From: Chitinophagaceae bacterium
GTDB taxonomy: Bacteria; Bacteroidota; Bacteroidia; Chitinophagales; Chitinophagaceae
Reading direction: 5' to 3'
Length of the DNA: 64,000 bases
NCBI GenBank assembly: GCA_016713085.1
Contig: JADJPV010000001.1
Span: 1,178,001 to 1,242,000, forward strand
Below are positions 52,430 through 59,776 of this stretch, in pieces (position 1 is the stretch's first letter; each line of letters starts with the position of its first letter). The position numbers and the translations under genes were made by a program. Under the pieces are notes generated by a model. It was not told where the DNA came from, did no database searches, and saw only the letters and a list, made by a program, of their open reading frames with translations.

Positions 52430-53793
52430 TAACGGATCACCAGTTTAAACAGCTTCATCTTTCCTTTGAATGGCGGGTACTTCACAGCAGGATCAAACCA
52501 GGTAGGTGTTTTCATCACTGCTTTCTGATGGCTGAACGTAAGGAATGAATTCTTTCCATGATAGGCACCCATGCCGCTGAAACCTCTTCCGCCAAATGGC
52601 AAATGATGATTGGTTAAATGCCAGCTGGCATTGTTTACACAACCTCCGCCAAACGGAACCTGTTGTAACCACCATTCTTCGTTTTTACTGTTACCTGTAA
52701 AAATGTAAAACGCCAATGGGTTTTTATTCTGTTCAATGATCTTTAATGCTTCTTCCTTTGTTTTAAAAGAAATGATGGGTACAATCGGTCCGAAGATTTC
52801 TTCTTTCATTACCGGTGCATCCATTGAAACATTTTCAAGAACCGTTGGTTCAATAAACAGCTTGCTTTTATCAACCCTGCCACCATATGCAATGGTTCCC
52901 TGTGATAAATAACCAACCAAGCGGTCAAATTGTTTTTCATTAATAATTTTTCCATAGCTGTAACTGTTCTCTGCCTGCTCGCTGAAAAACTGTTTAATAG
53001 TTTGAATAAACAAACGCACAAACTTTTCCTTTACTGATTGATGCACCAGCAGGTAATCAGGAGCTACACACATTTGTCCTGCATTGGAGAAAGTAGTTAC
53101 TGCAATTCTTCTTGCAGCTACATCAAGATTGGCATCTTTATCAACTACACATGGGCTCTTTCCTCCCAGCTCAAGCGTTACCGGCACCAGATCTTTTGCT
53201 GCCAGTTGATAAATGAGTTTACCAACAGCTGTACTCCCGGTATAAAACACATGATCGAAATGAAAGTTATTCATCATTTCAGGAATCACCTGTGCACCAT
53301 CGCCCTGTACATACAGTATATATTCAGGCGGAAATACTTCGTTGATAATTTTTGCATTAACAGCAGCTGTATTCGGAGCAAACTCACTTGGCTTTACTAC
53401 CACACAATTACCTGCAGCAATAGCACCAACAAGCGGAGTAAATAAAAGTTGCAACGGATAATTCCACGGACCAATAATTAGCACAACACCCAATGGTTCC
53501 CTGTATACATAACTTGATGAAGGCATGTTCAGCAGATTGGTGCCCACTTTTTCCGGCTGCATCCAGTTCTTCAGATTCTTTAATGTTGCGTTTATTTCAG
53601 CAATGAGGAAACCGGTTTCTGTTACCCAACTTTCTTCCGGGCTTTTTTTCAGATCGGCATACAATGCATCATGCAGTTCATTTTCATACTTCAGAATTGC
53701 ATCCTTCAGTTTTATCAACTGCTCCTTCCGAAAATTATACGAACGGGTTTTGCCACTGTTATAGCAGCTCCGCATGTTTTCTAACTGTTGCAT
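52429..53793 (-). CDS. Aldehyde dehydrogenase (fatty-aldehyde/class 3 type)
   Basis: NAD(P)+-dependent oxidation of aldehydes to acids. 454 aa: VVLIIGPWNYPLQLLFTPLVGAIAAGN, HVFYTGSTAVGK cofactor site, VTLELGGKSPCVVDKDANLD with the general-base Glu, and the nucleophile NAGQMCVAPDYLL. C-terminal KMPxxF-like end. It resembles ALDH3/fatty aldehyde dehydrogenases without N-terminal targeting. First gene of the minus-strand operon. Confidence 0.93.
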   Translation of the reverse strand: MQQLENMRSCYNSGKTRSYNFRKEQLIKLKDAILKYENELHDALYADLKKSPEESWVTETGFLIAEINATLKNLKNWMQPEKVGTNLLNMPSSSYVYREPLGVVLIIGPWNYPLQLLFTPLVGAIAAGNCVVVKPSEFAPNTAAVNAKIINEVFPPEYILYVQGDGAQVIPEMMNNFHFDHVFYTGSTAVGKLIYQLAAKDLVPVTLELGGKSPCVVDKDANLDVAARRIAVTTFSNAGQMCVAPDYLLVHQSVKEKFVRLFIQTIKQFFSEQAENSYSYGKIINEKQFDRLVGYLSQGTIAYGGRVDKSKLFIEPTVLENVSMDAPVMKEEIFGPIVPIISFKTKEEALKIIEQNKNPLAFYIFTGNSKNEEWWLQQVPFGGGCVNNASWHLTNHHLPFGGRGFSGMGAYHGKNSFLTFSHQKAVMKTPTWFDPAVKYPPFKGKMKLFKLVIR

Positions 53794-53947
53794 AACTTAT
53801 TTTTAACTGGCATTACAATACCGTTATTCAAACAAAAGCAAATACGTCCTACTGCAATTGTAATTAGCTCCTCAAATTAAGAATTAAACAAACAGTTCAG
53901 TTGAAAAAGAACAGCCTGCTACATGATATAACAAGGATTTAAAAAAG

Positions 53948-53955
53948 TAACTTTA
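53948..53955 (+). promoter_or_regulatory. -7 box abutting tadA (leaderless geometry)
   Basis: TAACTTTA, ending 4 nt before the tadA ATG. Confidence 0.45.
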
Positions 53956-53959
53956 TTCT

Positions 53960-54397
53960 ATGACAGATGAATATTTCATGAAGCAGGCATTAAAAGAAGC
54001 GCAGATTGCCTATGAAGAAGGGGAAGTGCCAGTTGGTGCAATAGTGGTCATTGATGGCAAGCTCGTTGCCCGTGGACATAATATGACGGAGAAGCTGAAC
54101 GACCCAACCGCCCATGCTGAAATGATTGCACTGACTTCGGCATTCAGTCATATTGGTGCCAAGTATTTACCGGAAGCAACTTTGTATGTTACAGTTGAAC
54201 CCTGCCTCATGTGTGCCGGTGCTTTGTACTGGGGTAAGGTAAAGCGGATTGTTTGGGGAGCGGATGATGAAAAAAACGGACATCAGCGCATTACAAAAGA
54301 TGAATCTCCTTTTCATCAAAAGGCTGAAGTAACCAAAGGAGTTCTGAAAGAAGACTGTGCAAGGCTGATGAAAGATTTTTTTGCATCAAAACGATAA
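53960..54397 (+). CDS. tadA: tRNA-specific adenosine deaminase
   Basis: Converts A34 to inosine in tRNA-Arg. 145 aa: HAEMIALTSAF zinc/catalytic motif and PCLMCAGALYWGKVKR second Cys pair, plus YEEGEVPVGAIVV and the C-terminal LKEDCARLMKDFF. It is complete. Some other cytidine deaminases share the fold, but the HAEM..PCxMC pattern and length favour TadA. A small conserved gene follows 4 nt later. Confidence 0.92.
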   Translation: MTDEYFMKQALKEAQIAYEEGEVPVGAIVVIDGKLVARGHNMTEKLNDPTAHAEMIALTSAFSHIGAKYLPEATLYVTVEPCLMCAGALYWGKVKRIVWGADDEKNGHQRITKDESPFHQKAEVTKGVLKEDCARLMKDFFASKR

Positions 54398-54401
54398 CCA
54401 T

Positions 54402-54703
54402 ATGGCAAAAGCAGCATCTAAAACAGTAACCGTTACACATCCTGAAACAGGAACAGAAAGGAAATTTGATGCCGCCATCTACGAACCATTTAAGGCGGCG
54501 ATTCTGCAAAGCCTCAAAGGCAGCAAAGGCAAAACCTTTACAGATCTTACGGATGATGTGGTAAAGATCATCCGCAAAAAATGCCCGGCTTTACCAAATC
54601 AATTCCCTGGTATACGATCTCCATTCGCCTCGATCTGGAAACAAGAGGCATTGTAGAGACCTTTGTTGAAAAAGGAAAGAAGCTGAACAGGCTAAAAAGC
54701 TGA
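54402..54703 (+). CDS. Conserved hypothetical protein (frameshifted)
   Basis: About 100 aa after correction. The first frame gives KAASKTVTVTHPETGTERKF ... AILQSLKGSKGKTFTDLTDDVVKIIRKK and then breaks in an A6 run (54576-54581). With one A added it continues MPGFTKSIPWYTISIRLDL, then ETRGIVETFVEKGKKLNRLKS and a TGA at 54701-54703. The short, well-formed end and the closeness to tadA suggest a real small protein. I do not recognise its function. The lesion is probably a sequence error. Confidence 0.65.
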
Positions 54704-54759
54704 TTTTCGAAATAAGGAAGAATTCACTTTTTATGAACAGGGGTTTAACATTCTGTCTG

Positions 54760-54767
54760 TACATTTG
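54760..54767 (+). promoter_or_regulatory. Predicted -7 box of sodA
   Basis: TACATTTG, exact TAnnTTTG, 35 nt before the sod ATG. The -33 position lacks a clear TTTG. Confidence 0.5.
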
Positions 54768-54802
54768 TTGTCCTTTCAATAATCAATTTAAAAATTAATT
54801 CT

Positions 54803-55402
54803 ATGGCATTTACATTAGCACCTCTTCCATACGCACACGACGCACTGGAACCCCATATCGATACATTAACCATGCAGATCCATCATGGTAAACATCACCA
54901 GGCTTATGTTGATAATCTCAATAAAGCAGTTGCAGGTACAAACAACGAAAGCAAAACATTGGAACAGTTAGTTGCTGTTGCCGGAACCATTTCTCCTGCT
55001 GTACGTAATAACGGTGGTGGTCACTGGAACCATACTTTTTTCTGGGAATCATTAGCACCTAATGCAGGTGGAGCTCCAACAGGTGCTTTAGCTGATGCAA
55101 TCAACGCAGCTTTTGGTTCTTTCGATGCATTCAAAGAAAAGTTTGCAGCAGCAGGTATGACCCGTTTCGGAAGCGGCTGGGCATGGTTGATTGTAAAAGA
55201 TGGCAAACTCGAAGTAAGTTCAACTCCCAATCAGGATAATCCATTAATGGATGTAGCTGAAGTAAAAGGCACTCCAATTCTTGGTGCTGATGTGTGGGAA
55301 CATGCATACTACCTGAAATACCAGAACCGTCGTGCAGATTATTTAGCAGCTTTCTGGAATGTTGTAAACTGGAGCAAAGTAGCTGAAAGATTAAACCGCT
55401 GA
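54803..55402 (+). CDS. sodA: Superoxide dismutase, Fe/Mn type
   Basis: 199 aa. Metal ligands: H27 (HHGKHHQAYVDNL), H in GHWNHTFFWESL, and Asp/His in DVWEHAYYLKYQNRR; plus GSGWAWLIVK. The cytosolic enzyme disproportionates superoxide. No signal peptide. Metal preference (Fe, Mn or cambialistic) cannot be read confidently. Followed by a strong terminator. Confidence 0.95.
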   Translation: MAFTLAPLPYAHDALEPHIDTLTMQIHHGKHHQAYVDNLNKAVAGTNNESKTLEQLVAVAGTISPAVRNNGGGHWNHTFFWESLAPNAGGAPTGALADAINAAFGSFDAFKEKFAAAGMTRFGSGWAWLIVKDGKLEVSSTPNQDNPLMDVAEVKGTPILGADVWEHAYYLKYQNRRADYLAAFWNVVNWSKVAERLNR

Positions 55403-55426
55403 TGATATGATTCAATGATGATAATG

Positions 55427-55466
55427 ATAAGGCTGTCTGTAAATCAGACAGCCTTATTTATTTTAT
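55427..55466 (+). terminator. Terminator of sodA
   Basis: Perfect 13-bp stem (ATAAGGCTGTCTG / CAGACAGCCTTAT), loop TAAAT, followed by T-rich TTATTTTAT. Confidence 0.8.
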
Positions 55467-55508
55467 GAACCTGTGGTTTGAAAAATCATTCGCATCAATT
55501 CATCAGCT

Positions 55509-56078
55509 TCATCTGCGGTTTTTCTTCCAGCATCCTTCCACATGATCATCCACCATTCCTGTTGCCTGCATAAAAGCATAACAGATGGTTGAGCCAACAA
55601 ACTTGAATCCACGCTTCAGCAGGTCTTTACTCATAGCATCAGAGATGGCTGTTTTCGCCGCAACATCTCCCATTGCCTTTACTTTGTTTACAAGGGGTTT
55701 ACCTCCAACAAACTGCCAGATGTAGTTATCAAAACTTCCAAACTCTTTCTGCACTTCAAGAAATGCTTTGGCGTTGAGTACAAAGGCATTTACTTTTAAA
55801 CGGTTGCGAACAATGCCTTCATCCAATAACAAAGCTTCTTTCTTTTTATCGGTGTACTTCGCTATTTTCTTTGCGTCAAAATTGTCGAATGCCTTGCGGT
55901 AGTTTTCCCGTTTTTTCAAAATAGTGTACCAGCTCAGCCCTGCCTGTGCACCTTCAAGACAAAGCATTTCAAATAAATTCCGGTCATCATGTTGCGGCGT
56001 TCCCCACTCTTCATCATGATACTTCATATACAATTCATCTTTTAAACACCAGCTGCAACGGATTTTTTCTTTAGTCAT
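55509..56078 (-). CDS. tag: DNA-3-methyladenine glycosylase I
   Basis: 189 aa. Family hallmarks: zinc Cys/His in RCSWCLKDELYMKYHDEEWG, HDDRNLFEMLCLEGAQAGLSWYTIL, DKKKEALLLDEGIVRNRLKVNAFVLNA, and the C-terminal FKFVGSTICYAFMQATGMVDDH ... C zinc ligands. Removes 3-methyladenine (base-excision repair). Divergent from the GNAT gene. Complete. Confidence 0.94.
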   Translation of the reverse strand: MTKEKIRCSWCLKDELYMKYHDEEWGTPQHDDRNLFEMLCLEGAQAGLSWYTILKKRENYRKAFDNFDAKKIAKYTDKKKEALLLDEGIVRNRLKVNAFVLNAKAFLEVQKEFGSFDNYIWQFVGGKPLVNKVKAMGDVAAKTAISDAMSKDLLKRGFKFVGSTICYAFMQATGMVDDHVEGCWKKNRR

Positions 56079-56135
56079 GATTTATAGATAATAAATAGCA
56101 AAGTAAGTAATTTAGATGTCTGATTTGAATGAAAC

Positions 56136-56615
56136 ATGATCCGAAAAGCAACACATGCAGATTTTAATTTCATGTTCTACCTGTATATGCATCCGCAGGT
56201 AAACCCTTTCCTGTTATATGAACCGATGAATGCTGAAAACTTTCTTACGGTTTTTAATGATCTTGAGAAAAAGGGAGTGCTGTATATTTTTGAAGATCAA
56301 CAGGAATCAATCGGCATGTTTAAACTTGTTCCTCAACATTACCGCAATACACATATCGTTTACCTGGGAGGAATTGCAATTGATCCTGAACATACAGGGA
56401 AGGGGCATGGGTTACAAATGATGGAAGAAATAAAAGTCTATGCAAAGAAGAACGGTTTTCTGAGGATTGAATTAACAGTTGCGACAACCAATGAAAAAGC
56501 CATTCAGTTATATCTTAAAGCAGGCTTTCATCATGAAGGAGTGTTGAAAAAATATACCTACTTAAAAAGTAAAGATCATTTTGTTGATGAAGCCGTGATG
56601 GCTTACCTGTTCTGA
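56136..56615 (+). CDS. GNAT-family N-acetyltransferase
   Basis: 159 aa: an RKATHADFNFMFYLY N-terminus, acetyl-CoA loop GIAIDPEHTGKGHGLQMMEEIKVYAKKNG, and the C-terminal AIQLYLKAGFHHEGVLKKY block of ribosomal-protein-acetyltransferase-like enzymes. Substrate not determinable. Convergent with yidD; a TAATTTAG -7-like box lies at 56108-56115. Confidence 0.85.
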   Translation: MIRKATHADFNFMFYLYMHPQVNPFLLYEPMNAENFLTVFNDLEKKGVLYIFEDQQESIGMFKLVPQHYRNTHIVYLGGIAIDPEHTGKGHGLQMMEEIKVYAKKNGFLRIELTVATTNEKAIQLYLKAGFHHEGVLKKYTYLKSKDHFVDEAVMAYLF

Positions 56616-56846
56616 TCAGGGAACAGGATCATAACCACTTCCTCCCCAAGGATGACATTTGCTGATGCGTTTTACACTCAGCCAGAAACCTTTAATAGGG
56701 CCATACTTCTTAAATGCTTCCAGTGAATAATGACTGCAGGTGGGTGTATAGCGACACTTGGGACCAATGGCCGGGCTGATGACATACTGATAAAACTTTA
56801 TCAGTACAATAAAAGGAAAACTAAGAATTTGCTTCAATACTTTCAT
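56616..56846 (-). CDS. yidD: Membrane protein insertion efficiency factor YidD
   Basis: 76 aa with the signature LIKFYQYVISPAIGPKCRYTPTCSHYSLEAFKKYG and HPWGGSGYDPVP. YidD helps insertion of membrane proteins by YidC. Overlaps rnpA by 26 nt, the standard rpmH-rnpA-yidD order. Confidence 0.95.
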   Translation of the reverse strand: MKVLKQILSFPFIVLIKFYQYVISPAIGPKCRYTPTCSHYSLEAFKKYGPIKGFWLSVKRISKCHPWGGSGYDPVP

Positions 56847-57246
56847 CAGCGATGGCTATTACTTTTTGCAAAACTACAGTCATCTTTTCAAAGATGAGGT
56901 TATAAGCAGGCAACTCTCTGCCTGTATAAATAACAAACAGGTTCAGTTGTATTTTCTTCAGCGTCACTTTATCTTTCAATTCGTTTTTCTGCAAACGGTA
57001 CGCTTCCCGTAACAACCGTTTTATCCGGTTACGATCAACCGCCTTTTTAAAATTTCTTGTACTTACACCCACGCCAAATTGTAATGCAGCAATAGAATTT
57101 TCTTTCTTCAGGTCTGCATCGAATGAATAATAAACCCGCAAAGGAGAAACAGAAAATGTTTTCCCTTCTTTGAACAGCTGTTCAATCTGCTTGCGGCTTT
57201 TGAGCCGTTCTGTTTTACCGAGTGTATATCGTTGTGTTTGCTCCAA
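56821..57246 (-). CDS. rnpA: Ribonuclease P protein component
   Basis: 141 aa, basic. YTLGKTERLKSRKQIEQLF, GVGVSTRNFKKAVDRNRIKRLLREAYR (RNR motif) and the C-terminal helix. Binds P RNA to process tRNA 5' ends. Downstream of rpmH with a terminator-like hairpin between; overlaps yidD. Confidence 0.94.
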   Translation of the reverse strand: MEQTQRYTLGKTERLKSRKQIEQLFKEGKTFSVSPLRVYYSFDADLKKENSIAALQFGVGVSTRNFKKAVDRNRIKRLLREAYRLQKNELKDKVTLKKIQLNLFVIYTGRELPAYNLIFEKMTVVLQKVIAIADESIEANS

Positions 57247-57255
57247 TTCTGTAAA

Positions 57256-57286
57256 AATAAAAAAGTCTCCCGTTAAAGCGGGAGAC
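57256..57286 (-). terminator. Terminator/attenuator between rpmH and rnpA
   Basis: 8-bp stem GTCTCCCG / CGGGAGAC with loop TTAAAG; on the minus strand it is followed by a T4 and further T/A-rich run. It could reduce rnpA expression relative to rpmH. Confidence 0.7.
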
Positions 57287-57313
57287 TCAGAATATCTTCA
57301 ATAAGAAAAATAC

Positions 57314-57478
57314 TTATTTCTTAACGCCACGCTCACTGCTTACGCTGAGCTTATGACGACCCTTTGCCCGGCGGCTTGCCAATACCTTGCGGCCATTAGC
57401 ATCCTGCATACGTCTGCGGAAACCATGTGTGGTTTTTCTGCGACGCTTCGAAGGTTGGTATGTACGTTTTTGTGCCAT
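57314..57478 (-). CDS. rpmH: 50S ribosomal protein L34
   Basis: 54 aa: MAQKRTYQPSKRRRKTTHGF, then RRRMQDANGRKVLASRRAKGR and a short Ser/Lys tail. Highly conserved and basic. A small gene that is easily missed. A -7-like TATTTTTA (57499-57506 complement) lies upstream. Confidence 0.96.
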   Translation of the reverse strand: MAQKRTYQPSKRRRKTTHGFRRRMQDANGRKVLASRRAKGRHKLSVSSERGVKK

Positions 57479-57651
57479 TGTTTTCTGTTTTACTTCTTTA
57501 AAAATACCGGGGAGAAACCGGAAATTTCAAGTCACCCAGTGGGAACACCACTTCCCGCTGTTTGTGAAAGGACGGCAAAGGTAGGGGAAACAGGCCAAAA
57601 TACAGGGCTTTAAACGAAGAAAATATGCCTGTGCCTGTCTTTTCTAGAATA

Positions 57652-58503
57652 TCATCTCTCCAACTCCACATGCTCCGACTTTACCTCTTCACCATAAAAC
57701 AACCGGGCATGGTTATTAAAATCAAGGGCTGAATCTGTTGTAAAAAATTGACGATTTCTCTTCTTTGTTAACTGCTCTTCCATTTCCGGATGTCGGTTCA
57801 GATAATCGGCTAAACTTTCAGCCACAATCTTCCCCTGCGAAAGCAGCTGAACACCGGCAGGTAAATACTGCTGAATCTTTTTACTCAGCAAAGGGTAGTG
57901 CGTGCAACCAAGTAATGCCGTATCAATTTTGCCCGATTGATTGAGCAAGGCTTCCACATATTCTTTTACGAAATAATCTGCACCTCCACTTTCATGTTCA
58001 TTATTCTCAATCAGCGGAACCCACATGGGACAGGCCTGTTGAAACACCTTTATGTCGGGGTAAAACTTATTGATCTCTATTTCATAAGACTCAGATTGAA
58101 CAGTGCCGGCAGTTGCCAATACACCCACCTGCCTGGTTTTGCTGTACTGCCCAATCACTTCTGCAGTTGGACGGATAACACCCAATACCCTGTTTTCAGG
58201 ATTCAATCGTTGCAGATCATTCTGCTGAATGGTTCGTAATGCTTTTGCTGAAGCTGTATTGCAGGCAAGTATCACCAACGGGCAACCCTGCTTGAAAAAC
58301 CATTCCACACATTCTAATGTATAACGGTACACAGTTTCAAAGCTTCTGGTGCCATAAGGAGCACGTGCATTATCTCCTAAGTAGATGTAATCATACTGCG
58401 GTAACTGCTGTACAATTTCCTGCATTACGGTTAAGCCGCCATAGCCTGAATCAAATATGCCGATGGGTCCTGTTTGCATAGATGCAAAATACTGATTCGC
58501 CAT
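57652..58503 (-). CDS. murI: Glutamate racemase
   Basis: Supplies D-glutamate for peptidoglycan. 283 aa: IGIFDSGYGGLTVMQEI, YLGDNARAPYGTR, the catalytic Cys pair in VILACNTASAKAL and LLGCTHYPLL. The last gene of the uppS-bamA-ompH-ompH-murI locus, though a terminator at 58575-58604 suggests its own transcript. Confidence 0.95.
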   Translation of the reverse strand: MANQYFASMQTGPIGIFDSGYGGLTVMQEIVQQLPQYDYIYLGDNARAPYGTRSFETVYRYTLECVEWFFKQGCPLVILACNTASAKALRTIQQNDLQRLNPENRVLGVIRPTAEVIGQYSKTRQVGVLATAGTVQSESYEIEINKFYPDIKVFQQACPMWVPLIENNEHESGGADYFVKEYVEALLNQSGKIDTALLGCTHYPLLSKKIQQYLPAGVQLLSQGKIVAESLADYLNRHPEMEEQLTKKRNRQFFTTDSALDFNNHARLFYGEEVKSEHVELER

Positions 58504-58574
58504 TTATTTTTAGACGTAGTGTTTGTTCAAATATAAAGTGCTCAGTTAAATTAGCTTCGCAGTACACGTAAGCA

Positions 58575-58604
58575 CAAAAAAATCCCCCGCTTACGGCGGG
58601 GGAT
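58575..58604 (-). terminator. Terminator of the bamA-ompH transcript
   Basis: GC-rich 8-9 bp stem ATCCCCCG(C) / (G)CGGGGGAT, followed on the minus strand by T7-8. Confidence 0.85.
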
Positions 58605-58626
58605 CAATATCATTTTACTTCTGAAA

Positions 58627-59148
58627 TTATTTAGCAGGTGCTGGTGCTGTTTCAGGTATTTTTAAATACTTCTTTACCAAAGGAAGTAAATCATCTGTTG
58701 TTGGTGTTACCAACAACGCTTCCCTTGAAAAAACATAAGCATAACCATTCGTTTTTGCTACAGCCTGAATTGCATCCAGAGCTAATTTTTGTACAGGAGC
58801 ATATACTTCCTGCTCTTTTGCCTGCAGCCACTGTTGTGCTTTTGTTGAGTATTGTTGTACATCTTCAGCTAATTTCTGATACTCGCTGAATTTGATATCT
58901 TTTTTTGCCTGTGTCCATTTTGCAGAATCAGTACGGATGATGCTGTCTTTTTCATTGTACTCACGAATCATTTCTGCATACACCATGTTCAGAGAATCCT
59001 GCAGTTTCTGCATTTTTTCCTGGGCCTTTTTTGTTTCCGGCATCACACTCAGTAATTCTCCTGTATTAATGTGACCCAATTTTTGCGCATTTACTGTTAC
59101 AGCACTTCCCATTAATACTATAACTGCAAGAACAATAACTCTTTTCAT
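58627..59148 (-). CDS. OmpH/Skp-family periplasmic chaperone (second)
   Basis: 173 aa: signal peptide (VIVLAVIVLMGSAVTVNAQ), then a long helical Skp-like segment (KKAQEKMQKLQDSLNMVYAEMIREYNEK). Skp chaperones outer-membrane proteins to BamA. Its C-terminal tail is Pro/Ala-rich (PETAPAPAK). Adjacent paralogue at 59219-59734; the pair lies next to bamA as usual in Bacteroidota. Confidence 0.9.
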   Translation of the reverse strand: MKRVIVLAVIVLMGSAVTVNAQKLGHINTGELLSVMPETKKAQEKMQKLQDSLNMVYAEMIREYNEKDSIIRTDSAKWTQAKKDIKFSEYQKLAEDVQQYSTKAQQWLQAKEQEVYAPVQKLALDAIQAVAKTNGYAYVFSREALLVTPTTDDLLPLVKKYLKIPETAPAPAK

Positions 59149-59218
59149 TTTAAATCGGTTTGTTTTAATTTAAGTGTACTGACTCCCTCTTTTGGTTGCA
59201 AACACTGGTGGCTTTTGA

Positions 59219-59734
59219 TTAAAGTTTAACACCTAAGATCTTCAGCACATCATCGCTTTTGTCCAGTTTTGGGTCGGCAAATATAACGGTAATTCCTTCA
59301 CTTTTGTCCAAAATAAAATCGTATAACCTTTCAGTAGCCAGCTTCTGTACGGCGTTGTACACCTTATCCTGTATAGGTTTTACCAGTTCCTGCTTTTTTC
59401 GGAAATAATCACCTTCAAAGCCAAAACGCCTTTTTTGAAGGTCACGAACCTGTTTTTCTTTATTAAAAATTTCGTCTTCTCTTTTTTTCAGTAATTCCGG
59501 GGTTAACATGGCCCTTTCAGCATCTAACTGGCGGTACATTTTATCCAGGTCGGCCTGCATCAGGTCAATTTCTTTCTGCCAGGCATCTGCCATCTCTTCC
59601 AGCTTTTTATTGGCGTCTTTATATTCAGGAATTTTTCCAAGAATATACTTGGTGTCAATAATGCCATAACGTTGCGCCGTAGCGGTAAATGAAGTAAGAA
59701 ATAAACTAAAAGCGACAATTAATGCTGTTTTCAT
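59219..59734 (-). CDS. OmpH/Skp-family periplasmic chaperone (first)
   Basis: 171 aa with signal peptide (LIVAFSLFLTSFTATAQ). IDTKYILGKIPEYKDANKKLEEMA and AWQKEIDLMQADLDKMYRQL form the coiled arms, and the C-terminal VIFADPKLDKSDDVLKILGVKL is typical. Starts 42 nt after the bamA stop. Probable outer-membrane protein chaperone working with BamA. Confidence 0.92.
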   Translation of the reverse strand: MKTALIVAFSLFLTSFTATAQRYGIIDTKYILGKIPEYKDANKKLEEMADAWQKEIDLMQADLDKMYRQLDAERAMLTPELLKKREDEIFNKEKQVRDLQKRRFGFEGDYFRKKQELVKPIQDKVYNAVQKLATERLYDFILDKSEGITVIFADPKLDKSDDVLKILGVKL

Positions 59735-59776
59735 ACTATTTCAATTTATTGTATTTCTCCCTTTAGGGTTGGGGCT

